The notes: generated by a model from the sequence alone, not told the origin. DNA of 64,000 bases from Paenibacillus durus (GCF_000756615.1 NZ_CP009288.1:1302001-1366000); one strand, 5' to 3'. Positions 27,180 to 35,970 are shown, numbered from the stretch's first letter. Program-made: numbers and translations.

Positions 27180-28172
27180 TTGAGACCGTTGCTGTTTGGC
27201 GTCTGTTCGGCGCTGTTTTTTGCCATCACCTTCGTATTAAACCGCCGGATGGAGCTGTCTGGAGGAAGCTGGGCCTGGAGCTCCTCGCTGCGGTATTTGT
27301 TCACGCTACCCTTTTTGCTGGCCCTTGTGGCTGGACGCCGCAGGCTGAAGCCGCTTCTGCGGGAGATGGCGAATAGACCTTGGCCCTGGCTGCTGTGGGG
27401 AACGGTCGGTTTCGGCTTGTTCTACGCTCCGATTACCTTTGCGGCGGCTTACGCCCCGGGCTGGCTTACGGCCGGAACGTGGCAGATTACGATTATTTCC
27501 GGCTCCCTGCTGGCGCCGCTCTTCGTAACCCGAATCCAAGGGCCTCAAGGAACCGTGGCTGAAAGGGGCAAAATCCCGCTTCGCGGGCTCGGGCTCTCCC
27601 TGATCATTCTCGTTGGCGTCGCGCTGCTGCAGCTTGAGCATGCCCAGAAGCTGTCGGCCTCGCAGGTGCTGCTAGGCATCGTGCCCGTACTTATCGCATC
27701 CTTCGCCTATCCGCTCGGTAACCGCAAGACAATGGAGCTCTGCGGCGGCCGGCTCGACGTATTTCAGCGCATTCTTGGAATGACGCTGGCCAGTATGCCG
27801 TTCTGGCTGCTGGTCGCCCTGTTTGGCTGGACGGATTCCGGACTTCCTTCCGGGGGGCAAATGGTCCAATCCCTGATTATCGCGCTCTCATCGGGCATCG
27901 TGGCGACGGTGCTGTTCTTCCGGGCCACCGATATGGTCAGACACAGCATGACGGGACTTGCAGCGGTGGAGGCCACACAATCTCTGGAGGTGCTGTTTGC
28001 TCTGCTTGGAGAGATGCTTATCCTGTCTGCTCCCGCTCCGTCGCTTGTTTCTTGGACCGGAATCGCCGTCATTATTATGGGTATGATTCTGCACAGTTTA
28101 TTCTCCCATGCCAAGCCCGCAAAGCGCCCGGTAAAGCGGAGTGAACGGGAGAGCATTTCTTCGGCGCAGTGA
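27180..28172 (+). CDS. EmrE-like multidrug-resistance efflux transporter family protein
   Basis: 330 residues with about ten membrane helices, two EamA-like halves of the drug/metabolite transporter superfamily. The N-terminus L-F-G-V-C-S-A-L-F-F-A-I-T-F-V-L-N-R and the S-G-G-S-W-A-W-S segment are typical of the Paenibacillus members annotated as multidrug resistance efflux transporters. The start is a TTG at 27180 with a weak AATGAG upstream; no better in-frame start lies before the first helix. The substrate is unknown, and the drug-resistance label comes from the family only. Confidence 0.78.
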   Translation: MRPLLFGVCSALFFAITFVLNRRMELSGGSWAWSSSLRYLFTLPFLLALVAGRRRLKPLLREMANRPWPWLLWGTVGFGLFYAPITFAAAYAPGWLTAGTWQITIISGSLLAPLFVTRIQGPQGTVAERGKIPLRGLGLSLIILVGVALLQLEHAQKLSASQVLLGIVPVLIASFAYPLGNRKTMELCGGRLDVFQRILGMTLASMPFWLLVALFGWTDSGLPSGGQMVQSLIIALSSGIVATVLFFRATDMVRHSMTGLAAVEATQSLEVLFALLGEMLILSAPAPSLVSWTGIAVIIMGMILHSLFSHAKPAKRPVKRSERESISSAQ

Positions 28173-28278
28173 GTGGCGGGGGCCGGGTGTGTTGCGGTAA
28201 GGCTGCGGGACCGATATAATAAAAAGTATTCAAAATTTCGGACGATAGCTGCGGATACGCCGCTCTGTCAAAGGATGG

Positions 28279-28794
28279 TTGTTGCAGTTGGAAAATAATC
28301 CGGAAGCGGTATTTACCTTTCATTCCCGCAGCCTGCGGGAGACCGAAGCATTGGCGGAGGAGCTGGCCGCTGCGGCCGCGCCGGGCTGGGTCATCGGACT
28401 CGACGGCGATTTGGGCGCGGGCAAGACGGCGTTCTCGCAGAGCTTTGCCCGCCATTTGGGAGTCCAGGGCATTGTCAGCAGTCCAACGTTCACAATTATT
28501 AAGGAATACGCGGGGCGTATTCCGCTTTACCATATGGATGTGTACCGGCTGTCCGCCCCTGAGGCTGACGAGCTTGGTTTGGACGAATATTTCTATGGGC
28601 AGGGAGTTTGCCTGGTGGAATGGAGCAGCCTACTTTCGGACCTGATGCCCGAGCGGCATCTGCATATCCGCCTGGAGACGACCGGGCCCGAGGAACGCGT
28701 GATTACAGTAACTGCGGCCGGAGAGCCTTATGAGGGCGTCTGCCGCAGTCTGATACAGAAGTGGGGTTATAGCAAGCATGACGAATGTAATTGA
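28279..28794 (+). CDS. tsaE: tRNA t6A synthesis ATPase TsaE
   Basis: 171 residues. The P-loop GDLGAGKTAFSQ lies at ~residue 43, with V-S-S-P-T-F-T-I-I-K-E-Y and V-E-W following, all TsaE signatures. It is the ATPase that resets the TsaB-TsaD complex in N6-threonylcarbamoyl-adenosine synthesis at tRNA position 37. The start is one of three nearby TTG codons (28279, 28282, 28288) after AAGGATGG. First gene of the operon tsaE-tsaB-rimI-tsaD, each overlapping the next, as in Bacillus (ydiBCDE). Confidence 0.93.
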   Translation: MLQLENNPEAVFTFHSRSLRETEALAEELAAAAAPGWVIGLDGDLGAGKTAFSQSFARHLGVQGIVSSPTFTIIKEYAGRIPLYHMDVYRLSAPEADELGLDEYFYGQGVCLVEWSSLLSDLMPERHLHIRLETTGPEERVITVTAAGEPYEGVCRSLIQKWGYSKHDECN

Positions 28795-29611
28795 ACAGCC
28801 GCGCAAGCGGTTTTTGGCGCTGGATACGGCGACGGCAACGCTCGGCGTGGCGGTGACCGAGGGCGGCAGGGTGCTGCATGAAATTAATGCGTCGGGAGAG
28901 CGCAACCATTCCGTGCATCTTCTGCCGATGATCGGCGAGGCGCTGCGGGCTTCGGGTGGAAGCGAAATGCTGGACGGCATTTCCGTCGGCGTAGGGCCGG
29001 GTTCCTACACGGGAACCCGGATTGCCATCACGGCGGCCAAGTCGCTGGCGTGGGGCTGGAAGCTGCCCGTCGCCGGCGTGTCCACGCTGCAGGCGCTGGC
29101 CTGGGGCGGCTGGAGCGCCGGCGCGGGAAGCCCGGACGAAGCCGCCGCCGGGAATGAACGGTCCGCTGACGGCTTCGGACCGGACTGGATTATTCCGCTG
29201 CTTGATGCGCGGCGCGGCCAGGCGTATACGGCTCTGTTCGCCGCAGGCGGCGGGAGTGCGCCGCAGCGTCTTGCGCCGGACCGGATACGCCTCATGGCGG
29301 ATTGGGTGCAGTCCCTTACGGAGCGTCTGAAGAAAGCGAAGGCGCTAGGGGAGAGCCCGCGACGGCTCTGGTTTGTCGGCGAGACGGCGCTTCATGGAAG
29401 CGAAGAATCACTGAAGCCGCTGGAGGGCGCTTCCGAGCTGCGCGTTTTGCCTTATGAACTGGAAGGCCGCTGGGTCGGATTTCTTGGAGAAGCGCGGCAT
29501 GCGTCCGGAGATATCGACGATATACACGGCTTGGTTCCCAATTATACACAGCTTGCGGAAGCGGAAGCGAATCTGCTCAAAGCCGGCAAAGGAGGCATGA
29601 AATCGAGATGA
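28778..29611 (+). CDS. tsaB: t6A complex dimerisation subunit TsaB
   Basis: 277 residues, an inactive ASKHA-fold paralogue of TsaD: F-L-A-L-D-T-A-T-A-T-L-G-V-A-V near the N-terminus, HSVHLLPMI and VGVGPGSYTGTRIAI. It bridges TsaD and TsaE. The gene overlaps tsaE by 17 bases. Somewhat longer than the ~230-residue norm because of Gly/Ala-rich insertions around residues 110-135 and 180-200. Confidence 0.93.
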   Translation: MTNVIEQPRKRFLALDTATATLGVAVTEGGRVLHEINASGERNHSVHLLPMIGEALRASGGSEMLDGISVGVGPGSYTGTRIAITAAKSLAWGWKLPVAGVSTLQALAWGGWSAGAGSPDEAAAGNERSADGFGPDWIIPLLDARRGQAYTALFAAGGGSAPQRLAPDRIRLMADWVQSLTERLKKAKALGESPRRLWFVGETALHGSEESLKPLEGASELRVLPYELEGRWVGFLGEARHASGDIDDIHGLVPNYTQLAEAEANLLKAGKGGMKSR

Positions 29612-30135
29612 CGGAAGCTGAACCGGCAAAAGGGCGGGAAGAAGAAGCTCTTGGCTTTCGGTTGATGAAAGTGGAAGATATCCCCGATATTCTCGTGATC
29701 GAACATGAAGCCTTCACGATGCCCTGGACAGGAGAGGCCTTCCGCAATGAGCTTACGCATAATCATTTTGCCAGGTACATGGTTATGGAGTTTGATGGCC
29801 GCATCATCGGCTACGCGGGAATGTGGGCGATTGTAGACGAGGCGCATGTGACGAATATTGCGCTGCTTGAGGCGTACCGGGGGCGGAAATGGGGCGAAAG
29901 GCTGCTGGATGAGCTGATGAAGACCGCCGCCTATCTCGGGATGAAATCGATCACACTGGAAGTGCGGGTATCCAACGAAGTCGCTCAAAATTTATACCGC
30001 AAAAAGGGCTTCCGGCCTGCCGGCCTGCGCAAGGGATATTATTCCGACAACCGCGAGGATGCGCTGATTATGTGGGCGGAACTGCCGTCTTACCTGGATT
30101 ACGGGGTTATGGAAGGAAGAGTGGGACTGGAATGA
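29608..30135 (+). CDS. rimI: Ribosomal protein S18-alanine N-acetyltransferase
   Basis: 175 residues of the GNAT fold: M-P-W-T-G-E-A-F near the N-terminus, V-T-N-I-A-L-L, then R-G-R-K-W-G-E-R-L-L for acetyl-CoA binding, L-E-V-R-V-S-N and A-Q-N-L-Y-R-K-K-G-F. It acetylates the N-terminus of S18 in E. coli; in Firmicutes the target may differ. It overlaps tsaB (ATGA) and tsaD (ATGA). Confidence 0.9.
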   Translation: MTEAEPAKGREEEALGFRLMKVEDIPDILVIEHEAFTMPWTGEAFRNELTHNHFARYMVMEFDGRIIGYAGMWAIVDEAHVTNIALLEAYRGRKWGERLLDELMKTAAYLGMKSITLEVRVSNEVAQNLYRKKGFRPAGLRKGYYSDNREDALIMWAELPSYLDYGVMEGRVGLE

Positions 30136-31181
30136 AGGACGAAACGGGCGCTCTAAAGCCTGTCTATATATTGGCAATCGAGACAAGCTGCGACGAGACG
30201 TCGGCGGCTGTCGTAAAAGACGGATATGAGGTGCTGTCGAACATCATCTCCAGCCAGATCGAAACCCACCGCGCTTTCGGCGGTGTGGTGCCTGAAGTGG
30301 CCTCCCGCAAGCATGTGGAGGTCATTACGCTTATCGTTGAAGAAGCGCTTGCCCGGGCGGAGGTCACTCCGGATATGCTGGACGCAGTCGCGGTAACGCA
30401 GGGACCGGGGCTGGTCGGAGCTCTGCTGGTCGGCGTTGTGGCCGCCAAAGCCCTGGCGCTGGCCTGGAACAAGCCGCTGATCGGGACGCATCATATCGCC
30501 GGACATATCTATGCGAGCCGGCTGGTGAAAGAGCTGAAGTATCCATGTCTGGCGCTCGTAGCTTCCGGGGGACATACGGAGCTGGTCAGTCTGGAAGCGG
30601 AAGGGCGCTTCCGGATTATCGGGCGCACGCGGGACGACGCGGTCGGCGAAGCCTACGACAAGGTAGCCCGGGCGCTCGGTTTCCCATATCCCGGGGGGCC
30701 GCATGTGGACAAGCTGGCGCATGAAGCGGCGGAAGCGGCGGCGCTGCCGAGGGTGTGGCTGGAGCCGGATTCCTATGATTTCAGCCTGAGCGGCCTGAAG
30801 TCGGCGGTGCTGAATCTGGTGAACCAGAGCCGGATGAAAGGGCTGGAGCCCGATGTGGCGGCTATCGCCCGCGGATTTCAGGAATCGGTCGTCGAGGTGC
30901 TGGTGGAAAAAGCCGTCCGCGCCGTCCGCGCCACGGATGCGAGGCAGCTTCTGCTGTGCGGCGGCGTGGCCGCGAACCGGGGGCTGCGCGAGGCGCTTGC
31001 TGCCCGTTGTGAAAGTGAAGGCATTGAGCTGATCATTCCTCCGGCCGTGTACTGCACAGATAACGCCGCGATGATCGGCGCAGCCGCCTATGTGAAATGG
31101 AGAAGCGACGGCGGAACGCCGCTGGACATGGTAGCCGATCCCGGCTTTTCCCTGGAAGATTGGTCGGTTAAGGGCTATTGA
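30132..31181 (+). CDS. tsaD: tRNA N6-threonylcarbamoyladenosine transferase TsaD
   Basis: 349 residues from the ATG at 30132, which overlaps the rimI stop and follows GGAAGGAAGAG. ASKHA fold: AIETSCDETSAAVV at the N-terminus, iron-binding THHIAGH at ~residue 115, V-A-S-G-G-H-T-E-L, and L-C-G-G-V-A-A-N. It transfers the threonylcarbamoyl group to A37 of ANN-decoding tRNAs. Last gene of the t6A operon. Its stop codon is embedded in the -35 box of the T-box/leuA promoter. Confidence 0.96.
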   Translation: MKDETGALKPVYILAIETSCDETSAAVVKDGYEVLSNIISSQIETHRAFGGVVPEVASRKHVEVITLIVEEALARAEVTPDMLDAVAVTQGPGLVGALLVGVVAAKALALAWNKPLIGTHHIAGHIYASRLVKELKYPCLALVASGGHTELVSLEAEGRFRIIGRTRDDAVGEAYDKVARALGFPYPGGPHVDKLAHEAAEAAALPRVWLEPDSYDFSLSGLKSAVLNLVNQSRMKGLEPDVAAIARGFQESVVEVLVEKAVRAVRATDARQLLLCGGVAANRGLREALAARCESEGIELIIPPAVYCTDNAAMIGAAAYVKWRSDGGTPLDMVADPGFSLEDWSVKGY

Positions 31182-31207
31182 CAGCAAGGAATATTCGCGC
31201 GTATAAT
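31178..31207 (+). promoter_or_regulatory. Sigma-A promoter of the T-box/leuA unit
   Basis: Consensus TTGACA (31178-31183), 18-base spacer, consensus TATAAT (31202-31207). The -35 overlaps the tsaD stop codon. Confidence 0.85.
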
Positions 31208-31229
31208 CGTGACAATCATAATGATAAAC

Positions 31230-31590
31230 GTGATGATCGGAAGCAGTAAGGTTATTCCGGGGTAAAGAGAGCTGCGGGTCGGTGCGACGCAGCCGAAGGA
31301 ATCCTGAACTCGTCCGGGAGCGGAACGGTGGAAAGAGATGCATGTCAAGCTATGGAGCACATGCGTCAACCGGCAGTGCACGGCTGGTGACAAGTACACC
31401 GTTACGGATCGTCCCCGTGAAAGGACGGTCATTCGGACAGGGAAGAAGCCTTTATTCTTTACCGGACCGCATGACAGCAGAGTGGATATGTCGAAGAGGC
31501 CGCCTATGCGCCGGAACGATATATCAACAAGAGTGGTACCGCGAAGGCACAGCCTGTCGTCTCTTGATGAGACGGCGGGCTTTTTTTGTT
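31230..31590 (+). promoter_or_regulatory. T-box riboswitch 1 (leucine)
   Basis: AGTA of the specifier loop is at 31244-31247; the opposing strand (GAACTC, ~31303-31308) holds the specifier. The T-box AAGAGTGGTACCGCG starts at 31529, and the terminator (CCTGTCGTCTC/GAGACGGCGGG then T7) ends near 31587. The TGGT antiterminator bulge matches a tRNA with discriminator A, as tRNA-Leu has and tRNA-Ser lacks. CUC (Leu) is the best reading, although the loop is one base shorter than usual. Uncharged tRNA-Leu would open transcription of leuA. Confidence 0.85.
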
Positions 31591-31609
31591 AACAAGAAAG
31601 ACAGGATAA

Positions 31610-31992
31610 CGCGATGAACGGGAGCAGTAGAAGAGAAGGATGGCAAGGCAGAGAGCTGCGGGTCGGTGCGACGCAGCGGTCATCCCCCTTTGAATCTCGC
31701 CCGGGAGCGGAAGCGGCGAAAGACCGCGGCTTGCAGCCGCGCTGAATTTGGAACCCGGGAACGGCCGATCCGGTATCCAGGCAGCGCGCCAAGCGGCGAG
31801 GTACGCGGCTTACGGATCGTCCCCGTTACCGGACATTCCCCGCAGGGGCGCTTCGTATAATGGAGCGGCGCTATGGGGAAGATGAGCTGGACGCTGCCGA
31901 GGGAAAGATACCTCGCTAAGGGTGCGTCAAGAAGAGTGGTACCGCGGAGGGGAAGCCCGCCGTCTCTTTGAAGGAGACGGCGGGTTTTTGCG
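31610..31992 (+). promoter_or_regulatory. T-box riboswitch 2 (leucine), tandem copy
   Basis: A complete second T-box in series with the first. AGTA is at 31626-31629, GAA-T-CTC at the specifier loop (CUC, Leu), T-box AAGAGTGGTACCGCGG starts at 31932, and a perfect terminator stem (AGCCCGCCGTCTC/GAGACGGCGGG) with T5 lies at ~31955-31988. A 26-base stretch of stem I is identical in both copies (31267-31292 and 31651-31676), so they probably arose by duplication. It lies 55 bases before leuA. Confidence 0.88.
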
Positions 31993-32046
31993 TTCTTCGA
32001 AAGATGTAGACAACACCCAAACCTATAAATCGGGAGGAATTTTAAA

Positions 32047-33222
32047 ATGACAATGCATCCTAGCAGGAAGGTAAATATTTTTGATACAACGCTCAGAGAC
32101 GGGGAACAGGCGCCGGGAGCAAGCCTGACGCCGGAGCAGAAAATCGTGCTCGCAGGCAAGCTTGCCGAGCTTGGGGTGGATGTGCTGGAGCCGGGATTCC
32201 CGGTCGCAAGCCCCGGAGACTTTGCGGCGGTCCAGACGATTTCCCGCCAAATCCGGAACGTGGAAATCTGCGGCTTCGCCAGGGCTGTCAGAGGCGATAT
32301 TGACGCGGCGGTTCAGGCGACCCAGGACGCCGAGCTCCGGCGCATCCATTTGTTTATTTCCTCATCCGATATTCATCTGCGCCATCAGCTGCGCAAGAGC
32401 CGGGCCGAGGTAGTGGCTGCTGCCCGTGCAATGACCGCTTATGCCCGTCAATTCTGCGATACGGTGGAGTTTACGGCAATGGACGCCGCGCGTACGGGCA
32501 TCGACGATCTGATTGAAATGGTTGAGGCGGTCATTGAGGAGGGGGCGACGATCATCAATCTGCCGGATACGGTCGGCTACGCTCTGCCTCATGAATACGG
32601 CGAGATGTTCCGGCGGGTGCGGCAGGGCGCAAGGGGCGGCGACAAGGTCAGCTACAGCGCCCACTGTCATAACGATCTTGGCCTTGCCGTCGCTAACAGC
32701 CTTGCCGCAATCGCCGGCGGCGCGACGCAGATCGAAGTGACCGTTAATGGGATCGGCGAGCGGACGGGCAACTGCGCTTTGGAGGAACTGGCGATGGCGC
32801 TGGAAACCCGGGGAGATGCGCTGAATGCCAAGACCGGTCTGGCTCTGAACAAGCTGTATGAGACGTCGCGCCTGGTTAGCGAGATGATGCATTTTCCGCT
32901 CGCCTACAACAAGCCGGTCATGGGCCGGAACGCCTTCCAGCATGAATCGGGCATCCATCAGGACGGACTGCTCAAAGACCGCAGCACCTATGAAATCATG
33001 GACCCGGAGCGCCTTGGCATCCCGCGCAGCATGATTATCCTGGGCAAGCATTCCGGCCGGCACGCGCTGAAGGACCGGGCCGCACAATATGGCATCACCC
33101 TGCAGCCTGCCGAGCTGGAGGAGCTGTACGAATCTTTCAAGACGCTGGCCGACCGTCAGAAAGCCGTCAGCGACGATGAGCTGCTGCAGATGATAAAGCA
33201 ATCGCCTAGCCGCCAGGCATAA
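32047..33222 (+). CDS. leuA: 2-isopropylmalate synthase, short form
   Basis: 391 residues of the DRE-TIM acyltransferase family: F-D-T-T-L-R-D-G-E-Q at the N-terminus, S-A-H-C-H-N-D-L-G-L-A-V-A metal site, NGIGERTGNCALEE and H-E-S-G-I-H-Q-D-G. It should condense acetyl-CoA with 2-oxoisovalerate, the first leucine-specific step. At 391 residues it lacks most of the C-terminal regulatory domain of ~510-residue LeuA, so feedback by leucine may be absent, leaving T-box control. Homocitrate synthase (NifV) has the same length and fold, but the leucine T-boxes favour LeuA. RBS GGGAGGA. Confidence 0.85.
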   Translation: MTMHPSRKVNIFDTTLRDGEQAPGASLTPEQKIVLAGKLAELGVDVLEPGFPVASPGDFAAVQTISRQIRNVEICGFARAVRGDIDAAVQATQDAELRRIHLFISSSDIHLRHQLRKSRAEVVAAARAMTAYARQFCDTVEFTAMDAARTGIDDLIEMVEAVIEEGATIINLPDTVGYALPHEYGEMFRRVRQGARGGDKVSYSAHCHNDLGLAVANSLAAIAGGATQIEVTVNGIGERTGNCALEELAMALETRGDALNAKTGLALNKLYETSRLVSEMMHFPLAYNKPVMGRNAFQHESGIHQDGLLKDRSTYEIMDPERLGIPRSMIILGKHSGRHALKDRAAQYGITLQPAELEELYESFKTLADRQKAVSDDELLQMIKQSPSRQA

Positions 33223-33331
33223 GGTATAAGCTGGGAGATCTTCATGTCCCGGCCTGCCGCAGCGCCGAGCCGCTAACATCCGCAGTTTAACCGACGGAGA
33301 TTCACAATAAGCCGTTACAAGAAACCGGAAG

Positions 33332-33377
33332 CGCATCTTTCCCGCCGCTTAAAGCATGCGGGAAAATGCGTTTTTTT
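33332..33377 (+). terminator. Terminator after leuA
   Basis: CGCATCTTTCCCGC pairs with GCGGGAAAATGCG (one mismatch) and is followed by seven T. Confidence 0.85.
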
Positions 33378-33412
33378 GCAGGCAACGCATAGAGAGACAT
33401 TTTTTGTCAAGC

Positions 33413-33671
33413 TGTGGACAAGGTTATCCACATATTCTGTCCGATCTGTGTAAAAATCGTGTAAAAGCAGCATTTAAGCCTGTTTATTTAATGCCCGGAA
33501 CAGGGGGTAAGTTTTTCACAGGCGGATGTAAAATATGTGGATAATGTGGATAATCTCGTGGATAAAAAAGGCTTGACACAACAAACGGCGGTTTGACGCG
33601 CAAAAAAAGACCCCTAGGGTCTTTTTTTAATAACAGTTATACACGAAATCTGGGGACAACCTTGTGGATAA
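33413..33671. promoter_or_regulatory. DnaA-box cluster
   Basis: Four perfect 9-mers (TTATCCACA or its complement TGTGGATAA) at 33424-33432, 33536-33544, 33545-33553 and 33663-33671. One-mismatch boxes lie at 33413-33421 (TGTGGACAA), 33557-33565 (CGTGGATAA) and 33637-33645 (TTATACACG). Two perfect boxes abut head-to-tail. No dnaA or dnaN is near. It sits between tsaD/leuA and the convergent ABC-F gene. In Bacillus subtilis a DnaA-box cluster lies between gcp (tsaD) and ydiF (ABC-F), the same place. The likely role is DnaA titration or control of neighbours. Confidence 0.85.
33602..33628. terminator. Bidirectional terminator inside the DnaA-box cluster
   Basis: A7-GACCC-CTA-GGGTC-T7: a perfect short stem with A and T runs, usable by transcription from either side. 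It lies in the gap between the convergent leuA and ABC-F genes. Confidence 0.85.
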
Positions 33672-33725
33672 TAGAGTGTGACCAAATCCTAAAATGTTAA
33701 AAGAATGTTAGACTTCTTTCTTCCA

Positions 33726-35678
33726 TTATTCGTCAGCAAGAACTTCCCATTCGCTAAAAAATCCGGCAAGCGCCTGTTTCTTTTCGTTTAAGTCCCGCTC
33801 ATGCTCCTGAAGCACCATGTAGTCCTGATAGACCTCCGGCTTCGTCATTTCCGTTTCGATTACCGCGATCTCTTCCTCCAGTCCGGCAATGGCGTCTTCC
33901 AGTTCGGCCAGCCGCCGCTGGCGGCTGCGTTCCTCGCGCTTGGCCTGTTTATCGGCTTCGTACGAAGAGGCGCCTCCTTTTTCAGGAGCGGATAATTCCC
34001 TATCAAGGCTGGCCGGAGGAGAAGCGGGAGTGCCCCCCGCAGCTTCGCTTGCCAGATCCTCCAGTTCTCCTTTTTTTGCGATATAGTCGTCGTAATTTCC
34101 GAGATACTGGTCAATTCCGTCCGGATGAAGCTCCAGCACGCGCTCCGCCATCTTGTTCAGAAAATAACGGTCATGGGAGATGAAGAGCAGCGTGCCTTCA
34201 AAATCAATCAGCGCCGATTCGAGCACTTCTCGGCTGACCAGATCAAGATGGTTGGTTGGTTCGTCGAGGATAAGCATATTCGCTCCCCGCAGCATCAGCT
34301 TGGAGAGCGATACACGTGCTTTCTCGCCGCCGCTGAGCGCGGAGATTTTCTTCTGCACGTCCTCGCCGCTGAACAGAAAGTTGCCGAGAATCGTCCGGAT
34401 TCGCGCCTCCTCCAGCATCGGATATTCGCTCCACAGCTCCTCCAGCACAGTGTTCTGCGGATTCAGCCGGGTCTGCTCCTGATCGTAGTAGCCGATTTTG
34501 ACCTTGGTACCCCAGTTTACGCTCCCTGCGGAGGGCTCCCGGGTGCCGGTCAGGCACTGCAGCAGCGTCGACTTGCCGATGCCGTTAGGGCCGATTAGGG
34601 CGGCCGTATCTCCTCGGCGCAGCTCGAAGGACGCATTTTTGAACAAAGGCGCCCCCTCGCCGAAGGCCACAGCGACTTCCCTGACCTGAAGCACTTCCCT
34701 GCCGGAATGAAAATCCGGCTCAAAGGAAAAGTTCGCTTTTTTCAGCTCGCCGAGCGGCCGGTCAATCCGGTCCATCTTTTCCAGCGCCTTGCGCCGGCTC
34801 TGCGCCCGCTTGGTAGTGGAGGCCCGCACGATATTGCGCTGCACGAACTCCTCCATTTTGGCGATTTCGCCCTGCTGCTTCTCGTACTGCTTGAGTCTGC
34901 TCTCGAACTCGGCGGCCTTGAGATCCACGTAGCGGCTGTAATTCCCTGTGTACCGGTGCGATTGATGCCGCTCGATTTCCACAATGGTCGTGACCAGTCT
35001 GTCAAGGAAGTAACGGTCATGGGATACGACCAGTATGCCTCCCGAATATCCCCGCAAATAATCCTCCAGCCAGGTCAGCGTCTCAATGTCCAGATGGTTG
35101 GTCGGTTCGTCCAGCATCAGAAGATCCGGGGCCTGAAGCAGAATGCGGGCAAGAGCCAGGCGGGTCTTCTGCCCGCCGCTGAGCGTTGCGATCGGTGTAT
35201 CCGGAGGAAAATCTCCGAATCCCATGCCGTGCAGAACGCTGCGTATCCGCGTGTTCATTTCATATCCGCCCCGGTCTTTGAACCAGTCCGAACGCAGGGA
35301 GTAGCGCTCCAGCAGCTCACCGTAACGCTTCTCGTCCTCCGCAGCGGCCGGATCGGCGATCTGCTGCTCCAACTGCCGAAGTTCCGCTTCGGCTTCGATG
35401 AGCGAAGCAAATACGGACAGCATTTCCTCGTGAATAGTCCGCTCCGATTGCAGCCCGCTGTTCTGGGCCAGATACCCCACCGTCGTTTCCTTGGATTTAT
35501 GAATATGACCGCCGTCATGGGACAGTTCCCCGGCCAGTATTTTCAGCAGGGTAGACTTCCCGGCTCCGTTGACGCCGACGAGTCCGACCCGTTCCCGCTC
35601 GTTTACCTGCAGGTTAATGCCTTCGAGCACGGGCTGGATGCCGTATAATTTCGTAATACCTGTCGCTTGAAGAAGCAT
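33726..35678 (-). CDS. ABC-F family ATPase (YdiF-like)
   Basis: 650 residues with two ABC cassettes and no membrane domain. Walker A G-V-N-G-A-G-K-S-T-L (~37) and G-P-N-G-I-G-K-S-T-L (~360), signatures LSGGQKTRLALARI and LSGGEKARVSLSKL, Walker B M-L-D-E-P-T-N-H-L-D and L-I-L-D-E-P-T-N-H-L-D. A charged inter-domain linker (~240-320) and a coiled-coil C-terminal tail (~560-650) are as in YdiF. ABC-F proteins bind the ribosomal E site and rescue stalled translation; some give antibiotic resistance. RBS GGTGGAGG. Synteny with Bacillus ydiF after tsaD supports the YdiF group. Confidence 0.92.
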   Translation of the reverse strand: MLLQATGITKLYGIQPVLEGINLQVNERERVGLVGVNGAGKSTLLKILAGELSHDGGHIHKSKETTVGYLAQNSGLQSERTIHEEMLSVFASLIEAEAELRQLEQQIADPAAAEDEKRYGELLERYSLRSDWFKDRGGYEMNTRIRSVLHGMGFGDFPPDTPIATLSGGQKTRLALARILLQAPDLLMLDEPTNHLDIETLTWLEDYLRGYSGGILVVSHDRYFLDRLVTTIVEIERHQSHRYTGNYSRYVDLKAAEFESRLKQYEKQQGEIAKMEEFVQRNIVRASTTKRAQSRRKALEKMDRIDRPLGELKKANFSFEPDFHSGREVLQVREVAVAFGEGAPLFKNASFELRRGDTAALIGPNGIGKSTLLQCLTGTREPSAGSVNWGTKVKIGYYDQEQTRLNPQNTVLEELWSEYPMLEEARIRTILGNFLFSGEDVQKKISALSGGEKARVSLSKLMLRGANMLILDEPTNHLDLVSREVLESALIDFEGTLLFISHDRYFLNKMAERVLELHPDGIDQYLGNYDDYIAKKGELEDLASEAAGGTPASPPASLDRELSAPEKGGASSYEADKQAKREERSRQRRLAELEDAIAGLEEEIAVIETEMTKPEVYQDYMVLQEHERDLNEKKQALAGFFSEWEVLADE

Positions 35679-35970
35679 GTTGATGAATCCTCCACCCTAT
35701 AAGTCACCAGCGGCGTTGGCTCAGTGCCGCTTATTGGACCTTTATTCCTAAATATAGTTTACATGAAAAGACTTTTTTGCGCGAGGTCGAAGGGTTCCGG
35801 GGTTATCTTGGCGAAATTAAAGTAAGAGTGGTAAACTGAAGATAATGAATTACCCTGCAATGTTAGACATTTATTCCGCTGCTTGCCGCGTAAGGCACGG
35901 GCTTTCGGCGGAAATTTATATATCTTGGTTAGCCAAGGATTAGAGTAAGACTTATAAAGGAGGCAAAAGA

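Noticed and set aside
30153..31343. 396-codon open frame antisense to tsaD and its downstream region
   Set aside because: Complement of the tsaD coding sequence; no recognisable domain and no RBS.
33645..33660. 16-base match GAAATCTGGGGACAAC between the DnaA-box region and the hairpin element at 4765-4780
   Set aside because: About one exact 16-base match is expected by chance in a window of this size; no shared flanking sequence.
33413..33671. Chromosomal origin oriC
   Set aside because: No dnaA, dnaN or AT-rich unwinding region beside the boxes; flanking genes match the non-origin gcp-ydiF locus.
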